Counted from the stretch's first letter, positions 6,715 through 14,294 are shown. The stretch: DNA of 20,949 nucleotides from JBMNRY01 sp050944915 (GCA_050944915.1 JBMNRY010000027.1:1-20949); one strand, 5' to 3'. Notes: a model not told the origin generated them from the letters alone. Made by a program: numbers and translations.

Positions 6715-7327
6715 AAAGTCGGTCTCCCGCATCCCCTAACCCCGGCACGATGTAACCTAACTCATTCAAACCCCGGTCGACAGCGGCCACATAGATATCC
6801 ACATCGGGGTGTCCCTTTTGGACCTCTTTTACCCCTTCCGGCGCGGCGATGAGGGACATGAGCCGAATATCCCGGCCCCCCTGTTCTTTGATGAAATCGA
6901 TGGCGGCCACCGCGGAACCTCCTGTGGCCAACATGGGGTCGACGAGGATTAACTTGGCCTGTTCCAAATCGTTAGGTAACTTACAATAGTAGCTGACCGG
7001 TTGCAAAGAATCGGGGTCCCGATAAAGGCCGATATGGCCTACCCGGGCCGTGGGCAGGAGATTTAGAATCCCGTCCACCATCCCTAAACCAGCCCTGAGG
7101 ATGGGAATGACGGCCACCTTGGTGGTCACCATCCAGCCGGGAGCCCACGTGACAGGGGTTTCCACTTCCACCCGCTCCACGGGCAGATCCCGGGTCACTT
7201 CGTAGGCCATGAGCATGGCCACTTCGTTTACCAATTCTCGGAATTCCTTGGGGCCGGTGAGTTTGTTGCGGATAAAGGTGAGTTTATGCTGTATTAAGGG
7301 GTGTTCAATAATCTTGACTGTACCCAA
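6701..7327 (-). CDS. upp: Uracil phosphoribosyltransferase
   Basis: Upp makes UMP from uracil and PRPP in pyrimidine salvage. The 208-residue product is full length. It has the conserved HPLIQHKLTFIR start, ETP, AGLGMVDG, the PRPP-binding loop LVDPMLATGGSA, and the C-terminal uracil-binding part GYIVPGLGDAGDRLYGTK. The start codon is TTG at 7327, six bases after GGAGGG; no ATG lies nearby in frame. It follows the ywlE-rpiB fusion by 13 bases and overlaps the deaminase gene at its end. In Bacillus glyA and ywlG lie between rpiB and upp, and both are absent here. Confidence 0.96.
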   Translation of the reverse strand: MGTVKIIEHPLIQHKLTFIRNKLTGPKEFRELVNEVAMLMAYEVTRDLPVERVEVETPVTWAPGWMVTTKVAVIPILRAGLGMVDGILNLLPTARVGHIGLYRDPDSLQPVSYYCKLPNDLEQAKLILVDPMLATGGSAVAAIDFIKEQGGRDIRLMSLIAAPEGVKEVQKGHPDVDIYVAAVDRGLNELGYIVPGLGDAGDRLYGTK

Positions 7328-7340
7328 CTAATTCCCTCCT

Positions 7341-8252
7341 CTACCGGCCATCTCCTTCTAAACTGTGGATCTTATCGACCCGCTTCTGGTGCCGTCCGCC
7401 TTCGAATTCCGTTTCCACCCAAATGCGGATAATGTCGGCGGCCAACCCTGGGCCGATAACCCGGGCACCTAAAGCCAAGACATTGGCATCATTATGCATC
7501 CTGCTCATCCGGGCCGAGAAGGTATCGTGGGCCAAGACAGCCCGAACCCCCCGCACCTTGTTGGCACAAATGACCATCCCTAAACCGGTACCGCAAATGA
7601 GGATCCCCCGGTCGTATTCTCCGCTAGCAACCCCTTGGGCTACTTTCGCCCCATAATCGGGATAGTCGACGGAATCGGTGCCGTAGGTACCTAAATCGGT
7701 CACATCCCAACCCCATTCTTCCATCACAGGAAGGAGGGCTTTTTTCAATTCATAACCAGCATGGTCACTGCCGATGGCGATTTTCATGACCTGCGCCTCC
7801 CTTAATAAATTGTTAGTTATTCCCCGGTGTAAAAGGGTTTCGATCTGTTGAGCACACGCCCGATAGACTTCCTCATCGCCCCCAAAGGGATCGGCCACAT
7901 CTATATCTTCTCCGGCGTACTCCCCGAGGGTGTAGACAGGTACCCCTTGTCCACCTAAAAGCTGGAGTACCGCCTCTTTATGGGCCCTGGTCATGGTGAG
8001 GATCAAATCGAATCCTGCTGCTAGTTCCGGGGTTAATCGTTGAGCACGATGTTCCCTTAAATCTAAACCTTGTTCTGCCAGGACCCTTTGGGCTTGAAGG
8101 GATGCGGGTGCCCCTGGCCAGGCCGCCAATCCCGCGGAATCGACGGAGATATCGGCCCGTCCTGCCCGCTGTAAGAGTCTTTCCAACAGGGGTACGGCCA
8201 TGCTGCTGCGGCAAGTGTTACCGGTACAAACGATGAGGATTTTGCGCACCAT
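7341..8252 (-). CDS. Fusion of YwlE-type protein arginine phosphatase and ribose-5-phosphate isomerase B
   Basis: One open frame joins two normally separate proteins. Residues 1-155 form a low-molecular-weight phosphatase with the C-x5-R loop CTGNTCRSS (C9 to R15) and the general acid in DPFGGDEEVY. Thr at the fifth loop position matches YwlE, where it favours phosphoarginine over phosphotyrosine. Residues 156-303 form a complete 148-residue RpiB (interconverts ribose-5- and ribulose-5-phosphate) with GSDHAGYELK, CGTGLGM (its catalytic Cys, residue 65 of this part) and MHNDANVLALGARVIG. No stop separates them, yet AAGGGAGG lies eight bases before the RpiB ATG at 7787, so RpiB may also be made alone. 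The ATG at 8252 follows GGGAGG by eight bases. In Bacillus ywlE and rpiB are adjacent, separate genes. A lost stop or a sequencing error should be excluded. Confidence 0.88.
   Translation of the reverse strand: MVRKILIVCTGNTCRSSMAVPLLERLLQRAGRADISVDSAGLAAWPGAPASLQAQRVLAEQGLDLREHRAQRLTPELAAGFDLILTMTRAHKEAVLQLLGGQGVPVYTLGEYAGEDIDVADPFGGDEEVYRACAQQIETLLHRGITNNLLREAQVMKIAIGSDHAGYELKKALLPVMEEWGWDVTDLGTYGTDSVDYPDYGAKVAQGVASGEYDRGILICGTGLGMVICANKVRGVRAVLAHDTFSARMSRMHNDANVLALGARVIGPGLAADIIRIWVETEFEGGRHQKRVDKIHSLEGDGR
7785..7803 (-). promoter_or_regulatory. rpiB: Internal ribosome binding site and ATG of the RpiB part
   Basis: Inside the fused frame, AAGGGAGG (7796-7803) is followed after eight bases by ATG (7785-7787), which opens MKIAIGSDHAGYELK, the usual RpiB N-terminus. 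Signal strength and spacing equal those of true gene starts in the window. A separate RpiB of 148 residues would run 7341-7787. Confidence 0.65.
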
Positions 8253-8255
8253 CAA

Positions 8256-8375
8256 TGGAACCTCCCATGTTGGCTATTTTTCCCTCCGGTCATTATGCCC
8301 CACAAACGATAAACCTACACCACCTGCTAAGATTCCCGACCTGCAAGCCTATTTCCTGCCCTCAGGGGGAAAATC
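8256..8375. other. Intergenic gap between mntP and the ywlE-rpiB fusion
   Basis: About 120 bases without a gene. It must hold the promoter of the large minus-strand operon unless that reads through from mntP. I see only a weak CATAAT at a suitable place without a good -35 element, and no hairpin with a T-run after mntP. Confidence 0.4.
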
Positions 8376-8969
8376 CTAAAGGGCGGTCCACAAAAAATGC
8401 AGAGCTAAAGCCATTAACAAAAGGCCCCCGCAGAGTTCCATCCGCTGGCCGATAAGCCGGTTTAAACAGCGGCCGGCGGTCAGCCCAACCACGGCCATCA
8501 ACCAGATGACTAAACCGACGATGGAAGCGCCGATCCGCAGATCGAAGGTCGATAACATCCCTAGACCAAAACCGGCGGTTAAAGCATCGATACTCACGCC
8601 AACGGCCAAGAGGAGCAAACCCCGCCAGCCCATGTAGTAAACCCGGGCTTCTGCCGGAGGTTGAAAATAGGCTTGGACCATTTTCCCGCCTAGGACCAGG
8701 AGGATGGCCCCACCGGCCATGGTCAACAGCTGATGTAGGCCCTGCAGCCACGCCCCGCCGGTGGCTGCGATTCCCCCTTCCAGGAGGAAATCGACCAAAG
8801 TGGAAAAACTACAGCCGATGGTCAACAAAAGGACCTGGAGGAGGGAAAACAAAAGGCTGATCCTTAAGATCCGCCGCCAACCCAGGGGCCCCATCCCCAT
8901 CCCTACCGAGACGGAGAAGGAGTCGGTCCCCAAGGCGATGCCTAAAGAGCAGAATTCTAAGATACTCAC
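8376..8969 (-). CDS. mntP: Manganese efflux pump MntP
   Basis: MntP exports Mn(II) across the cytoplasmic membrane. The 197-residue product is strongly hydrophobic with about six membrane segments arranged as two repeats. Each repeat carries the family's Asp in the first helix: D16 in LGTDSFSVSVGMG and D128 in VGVSIDALTAGFGLG. The GTG at 8969 (MSILEFC...) follows AGGTGA with suitable spacing and gives the normal family N-terminus; an upstream in-frame GTG at 8978 has no usable ribosome binding site. It stands between ywlC and ywlE as in Bacillus. It is divergent from a zinc-ribbon gene, and the short gap of about 100 bases has no room for a yybP-ykoY manganese riboswitch, so control of the gene is not visible. 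Confidence 0.92.
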   Translation of the reverse strand: MSILEFCSLGIALGTDSFSVSVGMGMGPLGWRRILRISLLFSLLQVLLLTIGCSFSTLVDFLLEGGIAATGGAWLQGLHQLLTMAGGAILLVLGGKMVQAYFQPPAEARVYYMGWRGLLLLAVGVSIDALTAGFGLGMLSTFDLRIGASIVGLVIWLMAVVGLTAGRCLNRLIGQRMELCGGLLLMALALHFLWTAL

Positions 8970-9073
8970 CGGATTCACCTGCCGATGACGAGTTAATAAT
9001 CCCTATTCGCCGCATAGGCCCCCCATACATAGGAAAAGAATAATCTAAAACCATCCCAGGGGAGGTCCTTGCT

Positions 9074-9313
9074 TTGTCTAAACCCTATTTATGTCCTATC
9101 TGCCGCCAGAACAAGACTTCCTTCGAATTATTATTTAAGCTAACCCGGGAAATCCGCAAAGACCCAAAAACCGGGGCGGTTCTCTACCAAGCCAGCGAAT
9201 TAGCTTGCGTCATGCGCAACGGTCAGCCGGAGATCGATATCCGCTGCCTCCACTGCGGCTATACCGGTTATGAACGATTATTCATCAAAGCGGCCCAACA
9301 GGATGTATCCTAG
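9074..9313 (+). CDS. Small zinc-ribbon protein of unknown function
   Basis: I do not recognise a named family. The 79-residue product has CPIC at residues 7-10 and CLHCG at 58-61, a typical pair of zinc-binding knuckles, with a basic middle (REIRKDPKTG) and one further Cys at 45. It resembles zinc-ribbon proteins that bind nucleic acid or other proteins, but no function can be assigned. The start codon is TTG, eight bases after GGGGAGG. It is one of only two protein genes on the plus strand in the core region, divergent from mntP and convergent with ywlC, with which it shares the terminator region. Cysteine spacing and the strong ribosome binding site make it likely to be real. Confidence 0.72.
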   Translation: MSKPYLCPICRQNKTSFELLFKLTREIRKDPKTGAVLYQASELACVMRNGQPEIDIRCLHCGYTGYERLFIKAAQQDVS

Positions 9314-9318
9314 ATCAC

Positions 9319-9346
9319 AAAAAATCCTACCCCTTCCAGGGTAGGA
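9319..9346 (-). terminator. Rho-independent terminator of the ywlC operon
   Basis: On the minus strand TCCTACCC and GGGTAGGA form a perfect eight-base-pair stem with a six-base loop, followed by TTTTTT. It starts four bases after the ywlC stop. In the other direction the hairpin follows the zinc-ribbon gene but lacks a T-run. Confidence 0.85.
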
Positions 9347-9349
9347 AAG

Positions 9350-10390
9350 TTAATCCACCAACTGGATGATGTTATACCCTGCCGCCTTGCGTAAGCGGTT
9401 CATGACCGCCAGGCCGATGCCTACCGCCGGGATCCCTTCGATGATGATGACCTCCACACCCAGGCCATCGAAGCTTCGCAGACAATGGAACAACCGCTGG
9501 GCGATCAGCTCCGGCTGGGCCCTCGGACCCATATCTAAGACCACATCGGCCCGATAATGGGCCAGGCTTTCGCTAGTCCCCAAAATGCCCACCCTGCGGC
9601 CTTCCCCTTGGGCCTCCTCGGCCAAGCTTTGGACTTTCTCGATGATGGGGTCCCAATGCTGCCCTTCGACTAGATAGACTTCCCCCCGGGGTGCATAATG
9701 GGTGTATTTCATCCCCGGAGACCGGACGGGGCCAACGGCAGGCTTTATCGCTAGGGCGCCGGGATCGAGCTCGATGGGACCCAACTGGGCCAGGCTTTCG
9801 TAGGGCAGACCGCCGGGACGGAGCAAAACCGGTGGGTCCGTGGTCAGATCGACCACCGTCGATTCCAAACCTAAGCCTGTGGGACCACCATCGACGATGA
9901 TATGGATCCGGCCTTTGAGATCTTCCCAGACATGTTCCGCCGTCGTCGGGCTGGGCCGACCGGAAAGATTGGCGCTAGGGGCAGCGATGGGCAAACCAGC
10001 CAAGTCGATGAGCTCTAGGGCCAGGGGATGATCGGGGATGCGAACTCCCACCGTCCCTAGACCACCCCGGGTTATAGACGGAATCTCCGGGCGGGCATGG
10101 AAAACCATGGTTAAAGGTCCAGGCCAAAAGGCCTCGGCCCAGGTGTAAGCCTGGGGCGGGATGTGACTGGCTACTTCTTCTAAAGCTTCCTTATGGGCCA
10201 AATGAACGATTAACGGATTATCGGCGGGGCGACCCTTAGCGGCGAAGATCCCCGCCACAGCAGAGGGATCCAGGGCATTGGCCCCAAGACCGTAGACGGT
10301 CTCGGTGGGGAAAGCTACTAAACCGCCCCTTTGCAGGCAAAGGGCTGCTTCCCCTAGATTTTCCCGGGACAGGAGTTTAGTCTGCAGCAT
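9350..10390 (-). CDS. ywlC: L-threonylcarbamoyladenylate synthase (Sua5/YwlC)
   Basis: Sua5/YwlC makes threonylcarbamoyl-AMP from Thr, bicarbonate and ATP, the first step of the t6A37 tRNA modification. The 346-residue product is the long, two-domain Sua5 form. The YrdC domain covers about residues 10-195 with PTETVYGLGANA, KGRPADNPLIVHL and APSANLSGRPSPTTAEHV. The linker SPGMKYTHYAPRG leads to the C-terminal Sua5 domain (about 230-346). The ATG at 10390 lies eight bases after GGGG and overlaps prmC by 14 bases, so coupling is likely. It closes the prfA-prmC-ywlC run, which is common in Firmicutes, and is followed by a clear terminator. Confidence 0.95.
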   Translation of the reverse strand: MLQTKLLSRENLGEAALCLQRGGLVAFPTETVYGLGANALDPSAVAGIFAAKGRPADNPLIVHLAHKEALEEVASHIPPQAYTWAEAFWPGPLTMVFHARPEIPSITRGGLGTVGVRIPDHPLALELIDLAGLPIAAPSANLSGRPSPTTAEHVWEDLKGRIHIIVDGGPTGLGLESTVVDLTTDPPVLLRPGGLPYESLAQLGPIELDPGALAIKPAVGPVRSPGMKYTHYAPRGEVYLVEGQHWDPIIEKVQSLAEEAQGEGRRVGILGTSESLAHYRADVVLDMGPRAQPELIAQRLFHCLRSFDGLGVEVIIIEGIPAVGIGLAVMNRLRKAAGYNIIQLVD

Positions 10391-11210
10391 CGTCGGTTCC
10401 CCTCTCTAATAGAAGGACCCGGGGGATCCCTTGGTAATCTTCACGGATCTGGCCTCGCCGCCAAGGGCTCCGGGCCAGTTCCAGGATCGCCTCCCCTTGT
10501 CCCCAGCCTATCTCTAAGGCTAGATAGCCACCAGGTCGGATTTTGTCCCGGGCTTGCTCCAAGAGCCTTTTGTAATAATCTAGACCATCGGCTCCACCAT
10601 CGAGGGCTAGGGCCGGCTCATAACCGACCTCCGGAGCCAATCCCCCTAGATCTCCCCGGGGGATATAGGGTGGATTAGAAATGATGATTTCAACAGGTTC
10701 ATCAATGGGCTCTAACAAATCCCCCTGCAGGAACTCCACATGGGCTCCATGGCGGGCGGCGTTACGCCGGGCCACGGCCAAGGCAGCGGGAGAGATATCG
10801 ATGGCGAGGACCCGACTAGCGGGTAGGGCCAGTTTCAAGCTGATGGCGATGATCCCACTGCCTGTCCCCACATCGACCATAGTCTCATGGCCCCGGCAAA
10901 GGTCCATGACCGCTTCCACCAACAGTTCCGTCTCCGGTCGGGGGATGAGGACATCTTCGTTGACAAAAAAAGGCCGGGAGAGGAATTCCTTCTCCCCGGT
11001 AAGATAAGCTACGGGCACCCGGCGACCCCGCTGCAAGATGAGCCTTTCGTAGGCGGCCCTTTCCTCCTCGGTGAGGGGCCGCCGAGGTTCCATATACAGC
11101 CGCAGGCGGTCCCAATGGAGGATGTGACCCAGGAGGACTTCAGCATCGAGACGGGGGGAAGCCACACCCTTACCTTGGAGATAAGCGGTAGCCTTAGCTA
11201 TGGCTTCCAT
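10377..11210 (-). CDS. prmC: Release factor glutamine methyltransferase PrmC
   Basis: PrmC methylates the glutamine of the GGQ motif in release factors, here most likely the PrfA encoded just upstream. The 277-residue product has a helical N-terminal domain (about 1-80), a SAM-binding motif DVGTGSGIIAISL (about 113-125), the acidic motif VLAIDISPAAL and the substrate-binding NPPY at 179-182. The ATG at 11210 follows AAGAAGGTG at nine bases; the GTG at 11222 lies inside that site. It starts 16 bases after the prfA stop and overlaps ywlC at its end. Confidence 0.95.
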   Translation of the reverse strand: MEAIAKATAYLQGKGVASPRLDAEVLLGHILHWDRLRLYMEPRRPLTEEERAAYERLILQRGRRVPVAYLTGEKEFLSRPFFVNEDVLIPRPETELLVEAVMDLCRGHETMVDVGTGSGIIAISLKLALPASRVLAIDISPAALAVARRNAARHGAHVEFLQGDLLEPIDEPVEIIISNPPYIPRGDLGGLAPEVGYEPALALDGGADGLDYYKRLLEQARDKIRPGGYLALEIGWGQGEAILELARSPWRRGQIREDYQGIPRVLLLERGTDDAAD

Positions 11211-11226
11211 GGTTGTCAGCACCTTC

Positions 11227-12297
11227 TTATCCCCCTACCTGGGCCAGCTTAGCCCCTTGGTCAGCGGCGATTAAAGCCTCCACAATTTCATCCAGCTCCC
11301 CTGCCAGGACTCCTTCTAGTTTATACAATGTTAGGTTGATCCGGTGATCGGTCACCCGACCTTGGGGAAAGTTGTAGGTCCGAATCCGCTCGCTCCGGTC
11401 CCCGGAGCCCACTTGGCTGCGACGGGCTTCCGCTTCTTGGGCCGCCTGTTCCTCCTGGGCCATATCCAAAAGCCGGGCTTTAAGGATCCGCAAGGCCTTC
11501 TCCCGATTCTTATGTTGGGATTTTTCGTCCTGACAGCTGACTACTAACCCGGTGGGCAGGTGGGTGATCCGCACCGCCGAGTCGGTAGTATTCACACTTT
11601 GGCCCCCGGGACCGCTGGAACGGAAGACATCGATGCGCAGCTCGTGGGCTTCGATGTTCACTTCTACGTCTTCCGCTTCGGGCAAGACGGCTACCGTCGC
11701 GGTAGAGGTATGGATCCGCCCCCCCGATTCGGTGGTGGGGACCCGCTGGACCCGATGGACACCGCTTTCGAATTTGAAGCGGCTGTAGGCCCCCCTCCCT
11801 TCGATCATGAAGATGACCTCTTTAAATCCCCCTAGTTCTGTAGGGCTGGAGCTCATGATTTCCGTAGTCCAACCTAGTTTTTCTGCATAGCGGGAATACA
11901 TCCGAAAGAGATCCCCGGCAAAGAGGGCTGCTTCTTCCCCGCCGGTGCCGGCCCGGATCTCGACGATGACGTTGCGCTCATCGTTGGGGTCTTTGGGTAA
12001 GAGGAGGATCTTCAGCCGATCTTCTAGCTCCGCCTGTTGATCGGTCAGCTCCTCGATCTCCGCTTCGGCCAATTCCAACAATTCCCCATCGGTTTCTTCT
12101 TTGAGAAGGGTTTGGGCATCTTCCAATTCCCGGCGGACCCGTTGATACTCCCGATAGGCTTGGACGATATCTTCTAAATCGGCATGGGCTTTCGCATATT
12201 TCCGCAGTTTTTCCTGATCAGAAATAACTTCGGGATCCCCCAGAAGCTGGGTGAGTTCCCGATATTTCTCTTCAATGACAGCTAGTTTTTCCAGCAT
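11227..12297 (-). CDS. prfA: Peptide chain release factor 1
   Basis: RF1 reads UAA and UAG stop codons and triggers peptide release. The 356-residue product is full length. The codon-reading PxT motif is present as PTT (187-189) within RVQRVPTTESGGRIHTST, and the catalytic GGQ is at 231-233 in SSGPGGQSVNTTDS. The N-terminal helical domain and the basic loop HKNREKAL are also clear. The ATG at 12297 is the only sensible start but lies 23 bases from the best ribosome binding site; a small hairpin between them could bring them together. An extended -10 promoter lies upstream. prmC and ywlC follow. Confidence 0.97.
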   Translation of the reverse strand: MLEKLAVIEEKYRELTQLLGDPEVISDQEKLRKYAKAHADLEDIVQAYREYQRVRRELEDAQTLLKEETDGELLELAEAEIEELTDQQAELEDRLKILLLPKDPNDERNVIVEIRAGTGGEEAALFAGDLFRMYSRYAEKLGWTTEIMSSSPTELGGFKEVIFMIEGRGAYSRFKFESGVHRVQRVPTTESGGRIHTSTATVAVLPEAEDVEVNIEAHELRIDVFRSSGPGGQSVNTTDSAVRITHLPTGLVVSCQDEKSQHKNREKALRILKARLLDMAQEEQAAQEAEARRSQVGSGDRSERIRTYNFPQGRVTDHRINLTLYKLEGVLAGELDEIVEALIAADQGAKLAQVGG

Positions 12298-12327
12298 AAA
12301 TACGGCACAAGAGGTGCCTTCCCCTCC
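12298..12327 (-). promoter_or_regulatory. Hairpin-bridged ribosome binding site of prfA
   Basis: On the minus strand GGAGGGG (12321-12327) is 23 bases from the prfA ATG. Between them GGCAC and GTGCC (12304-12318) form a five-base-pair stem with the loop CTCTT. Leaving the hairpin out, the spacing becomes eight bases. No other ribosome binding site is seen near the ATG. Confidence 0.5.
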
Positions 12328-12348
12328 AGATTAGAATTTCCCCCCGTG

Positions 12349-12357
12349 ATTATACCA
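12349..12357 (-). promoter_or_regulatory. Extended -10 promoter of prfA
   Basis: On the minus strand TGGTATAAT gives a perfect TATAAT with the TGn extension. The -35 position has no good match, as is usual for extended -10 promoters. It begins just past the yqhQ stop, so prfA-prmC-ywlC can be transcribed apart from yqhQ. Confidence 0.6.
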
Positions 12358-12364
12358 TAAATGG

Positions 12365-13279
12365 TTAAAGGCTACAGCGGCGGGCCTGTAAATCGATCGG
12401 TTCACCTAGTTCGGCATCGACCTGGCGGACGGCTTCCAAAGCGGCGATGGCTACTTCCAATTGGGAAGGATCGGGCTTGCGGGTAGTCAGTTTTTGCAGC
12501 ATCATTCCCGGCGCCGCGATATAACCGATCAGGCCCTTAGCTTTCGCTTTGCCGGCCCAGCGGATAAGCTCATAGGAGATCCCGGCCACCAGGGGCAGGA
12601 TGGCCAAGTGGGTGGCTACCCGCTGCCAAAAGGGAGGTCGGCCGAAGAACGAAAAGATGAAAATACTGGTGAAAAAGACGATGAGCATGAAGTTGGTTCC
12701 ACAACGGGGATGGATGGTACCGTACTTGGCCACATTCTCCACCGTCAATTCTTCCCCGTTTTCATAGCAGTTAATAGCCATATGCTCGGCGCCGTGGTAT
12801 TGAAAGACCCGTTTGATATCTTCCATCTGGGAGATGATGACGATGTAGAGGATGAAGAAACTAATTTTGATTGATCCTTCCACCAAATTCAACAAAATGT
12901 TGGAGGCGAAAAAACCTTGGATGTTCCTGATGATGAAAGCGGGGAGCATGATGAACATCCCCACCGTCAGCAGGATGGCAAAGCCCATGGTCAGCACCAG
13001 CTCTTTGAGCCCCAACTCTTCCTCCTCGCCGGCGGCGGCTAGGGAGGCCGAATGGTTGAGGGAGCGGATCCCTAAAATCAAGGATTCGATTAAAGCGATA
13101 AATCCTCGAAGAATAGGTTTTTTCAAAATGGGATAACGTTCGCCCCAGGGATGGAGCTTTTCTTCATGTAGGTTAATCCCTTGGTCTGCGGTGCGGACGG
13201 CGATGGCACAGCTGCGCCGGCCCCGCATCATGACCCCTTCGATGACGGCTTGACCTCCATAGGAGAACTTTTCACTCAA
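12365..13279 (-). CDS. yqhQ: YqhQ-like DUF1385 membrane protein
   Basis: A conserved membrane protein of the DUF1385 (YqhQ) family, function unknown. The 304-residue product starts with the family signature FSYGGQAVIEGVMMRG. It has several membrane segments (about 95-120, 125-150, 195-215, 220-240) and the conserved middle motif YHGAEHMAINCYENG followed by HPRCGTNFML, rich in His and Cys and possibly a metal site. The TTG at 13279 is preferred, ten bases after AAGGG; a GTG at 13288 is too close to that site. It overlaps the RCK_C gene by eight bases and lies just upstream of prfA, a neighbour pair common in Clostridia, which hints at a link to translation or membrane quality control but proves nothing. 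Confidence 0.88.
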   Translation of the reverse strand: MSEKFSYGGQAVIEGVMMRGRRSCAIAVRTADQGINLHEEKLHPWGERYPILKKPILRGFIALIESLILGIRSLNHSASLAAAGEEEELGLKELVLTMGFAILLTVGMFIMLPAFIIRNIQGFFASNILLNLVEGSIKISFFILYIVIISQMEDIKRVFQYHGAEHMAINCYENGEELTVENVAKYGTIHPRCGTNFMLIVFFTSIFIFSFFGRPPFWQRVATHLAILPLVAGISYELIRWAGKAKAKGLIGYIAAPGMMLQKLTTRKPDPSQLEVAIAALEAVRQVDAELGEPIDLQARRCSL

Positions 13280-14156
13280 GTTCTGCACTTCCCTTCAGTA
13301 GTTTAACCACTTGGGAAATCTTTCCCGCCGGACCTAACAGCAGGACTTCATCTCCCGGCTGTAATACATCATCACCACCGGGTACCGGTACATCTTTGCC
13401 TTGCCGATGGATGACGATAACGTTAGTCATGAATCCTTCCCGTAAACTTAGCTCCCGTAACGATCGGTTGACGAAGGGCGAATCTTCGGTGACCTTGACT
13501 TCCGCTAAAGCCACGTCCCGTTCTACTTTCAGGACCTGTCGGAAGGGCTGCATTTCCAAAGGCAGGGCATAGGCTGAGCTGCGCAATGTGCGATAACCTC
13601 GGGGCAGCAATAGACGGGTGATGAGGCCGATGATGATCCCTACGGCCCAGCCGGCCATCAAGGCCTTGAAGGTACCCAGGGCCATGGTCCAAGCCGTGGG
13701 CAAAAACTCCTCGGTCCAGGTGCCCGGCAGATGGGTGACCACCTCAAAGATGGCCAATCCGCCGATGACCCCCACAAAACTGGTGATATTGCCGGGGATG
13801 CGGCTGCACAGGGTATAGGCGATCCCGACTAATAGGACGGCTGCTAGGGGATTGGGCAGGCCGATGTAGGTTAATAACCCGAAGAAGAGGCCTAGGGCCA
13901 ATCCAGTGAACAAAGTGATGATCGTCCCTGTGATCCGGGGCAAGATTAATTCCATCAACCGCCCCCAATAGCGCCCCGCGAACCAGATCTTAGGCATGGC
14001 GACGATGAGGTCAAAGGGCAATAGCGCAACGAAGATAGCGACGAAGGATGAAGTCAAACCGGGAAAACCTTGGACGACGTAGTAGGACAGACCGATGGTC
14101 AAGGCCTGGGCCCCTTGGACTAGATAGATCGGCCATTTTTTATCTTTGGTAGCCAC
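13272..14156 (-). CDS. Membrane protein with C-terminal RCK_C (TrkA-C) domain
   Basis: The 294-residue product has about six membrane segments in residues 8-200, none of which I can match to a known transporter. A C-terminal domain from about residue 205 looks like RCK_C: LAEVKVTEDSPFVNRSLREL, VIVIHRQGKDVPVPGGDDVL and QPGDEVLLLGP. RCK_C domains bind small ligands, including cyclic di-AMP in some Firmicutes potassium systems, so a gated transporter or sensor is possible. It lacks the RCK_N (Rossmann) part and any clear TVGYG potassium filter. The GTG at 14156 follows GGAGG by seven bases; the longer frame to 14258 has no such site. It overlaps yqhQ by eight bases and probably shares its operon. 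Confidence 0.65.
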   Translation of the reverse strand: MATKDKKWPIYLVQGAQALTIGLSYYVVQGFPGLTSSFVAIFVALLPFDLIVAMPKIWFAGRYWGRLMELILPRITGTIITLFTGLALGLFFGLLTYIGLPNPLAAVLLVGIAYTLCSRIPGNITSFVGVIGGLAIFEVVTHLPGTWTEEFLPTAWTMALGTFKALMAGWAVGIIIGLITRLLLPRGYRTLRSSAYALPLEMQPFRQVLKVERDVALAEVKVTEDSPFVNRSLRELSLREGFMTNVIVIHRQGKDVPVPGGDDVLQPGDEVLLLGPAGKISQVVKLLKGSAELE

Positions 14157-14260
14157 ATTCTGTCCTCCATTAACGTGGTGAATACTGGGGGCAACGGCGG
14201 GCATTTGGTTTTTCCGGCCGCCAGCAAGCCCCTCCATAATCGTATTTACAAGAGTCACAC

Positions 14261-14280
14261 AAAAAGCCTCGTCCCAAGGC
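14261..14280 (-). terminator. Weak terminator after hflX
   Basis: On the minus strand GCCTT and GAGGC pair around GGGAC (five base pairs, one G-U) and are followed by TTTTT. It begins about 14 bases past the hflX stop. The stem is short, so read-through to the RCK_C gene is possible. Confidence 0.4.
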
Positions 14281-14294
14281 CACCATTAAACGAA

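Noticed and set aside
8362..8751. Minus-strand frame of 129 codons in mntP
   Set aside because: Out-of-frame shadow of mntP with Arg- and Gly-rich translation.
8970..9073. A yybP-ykoY manganese riboswitch for mntP
   Set aside because: The gap is too short and shows none of the conserved riboswitch parts.
12461..12874. Plus-strand frame of 137 codons inside yqhQ
   Set aside because: Antisense shadow of a conserved gene with no start signal.
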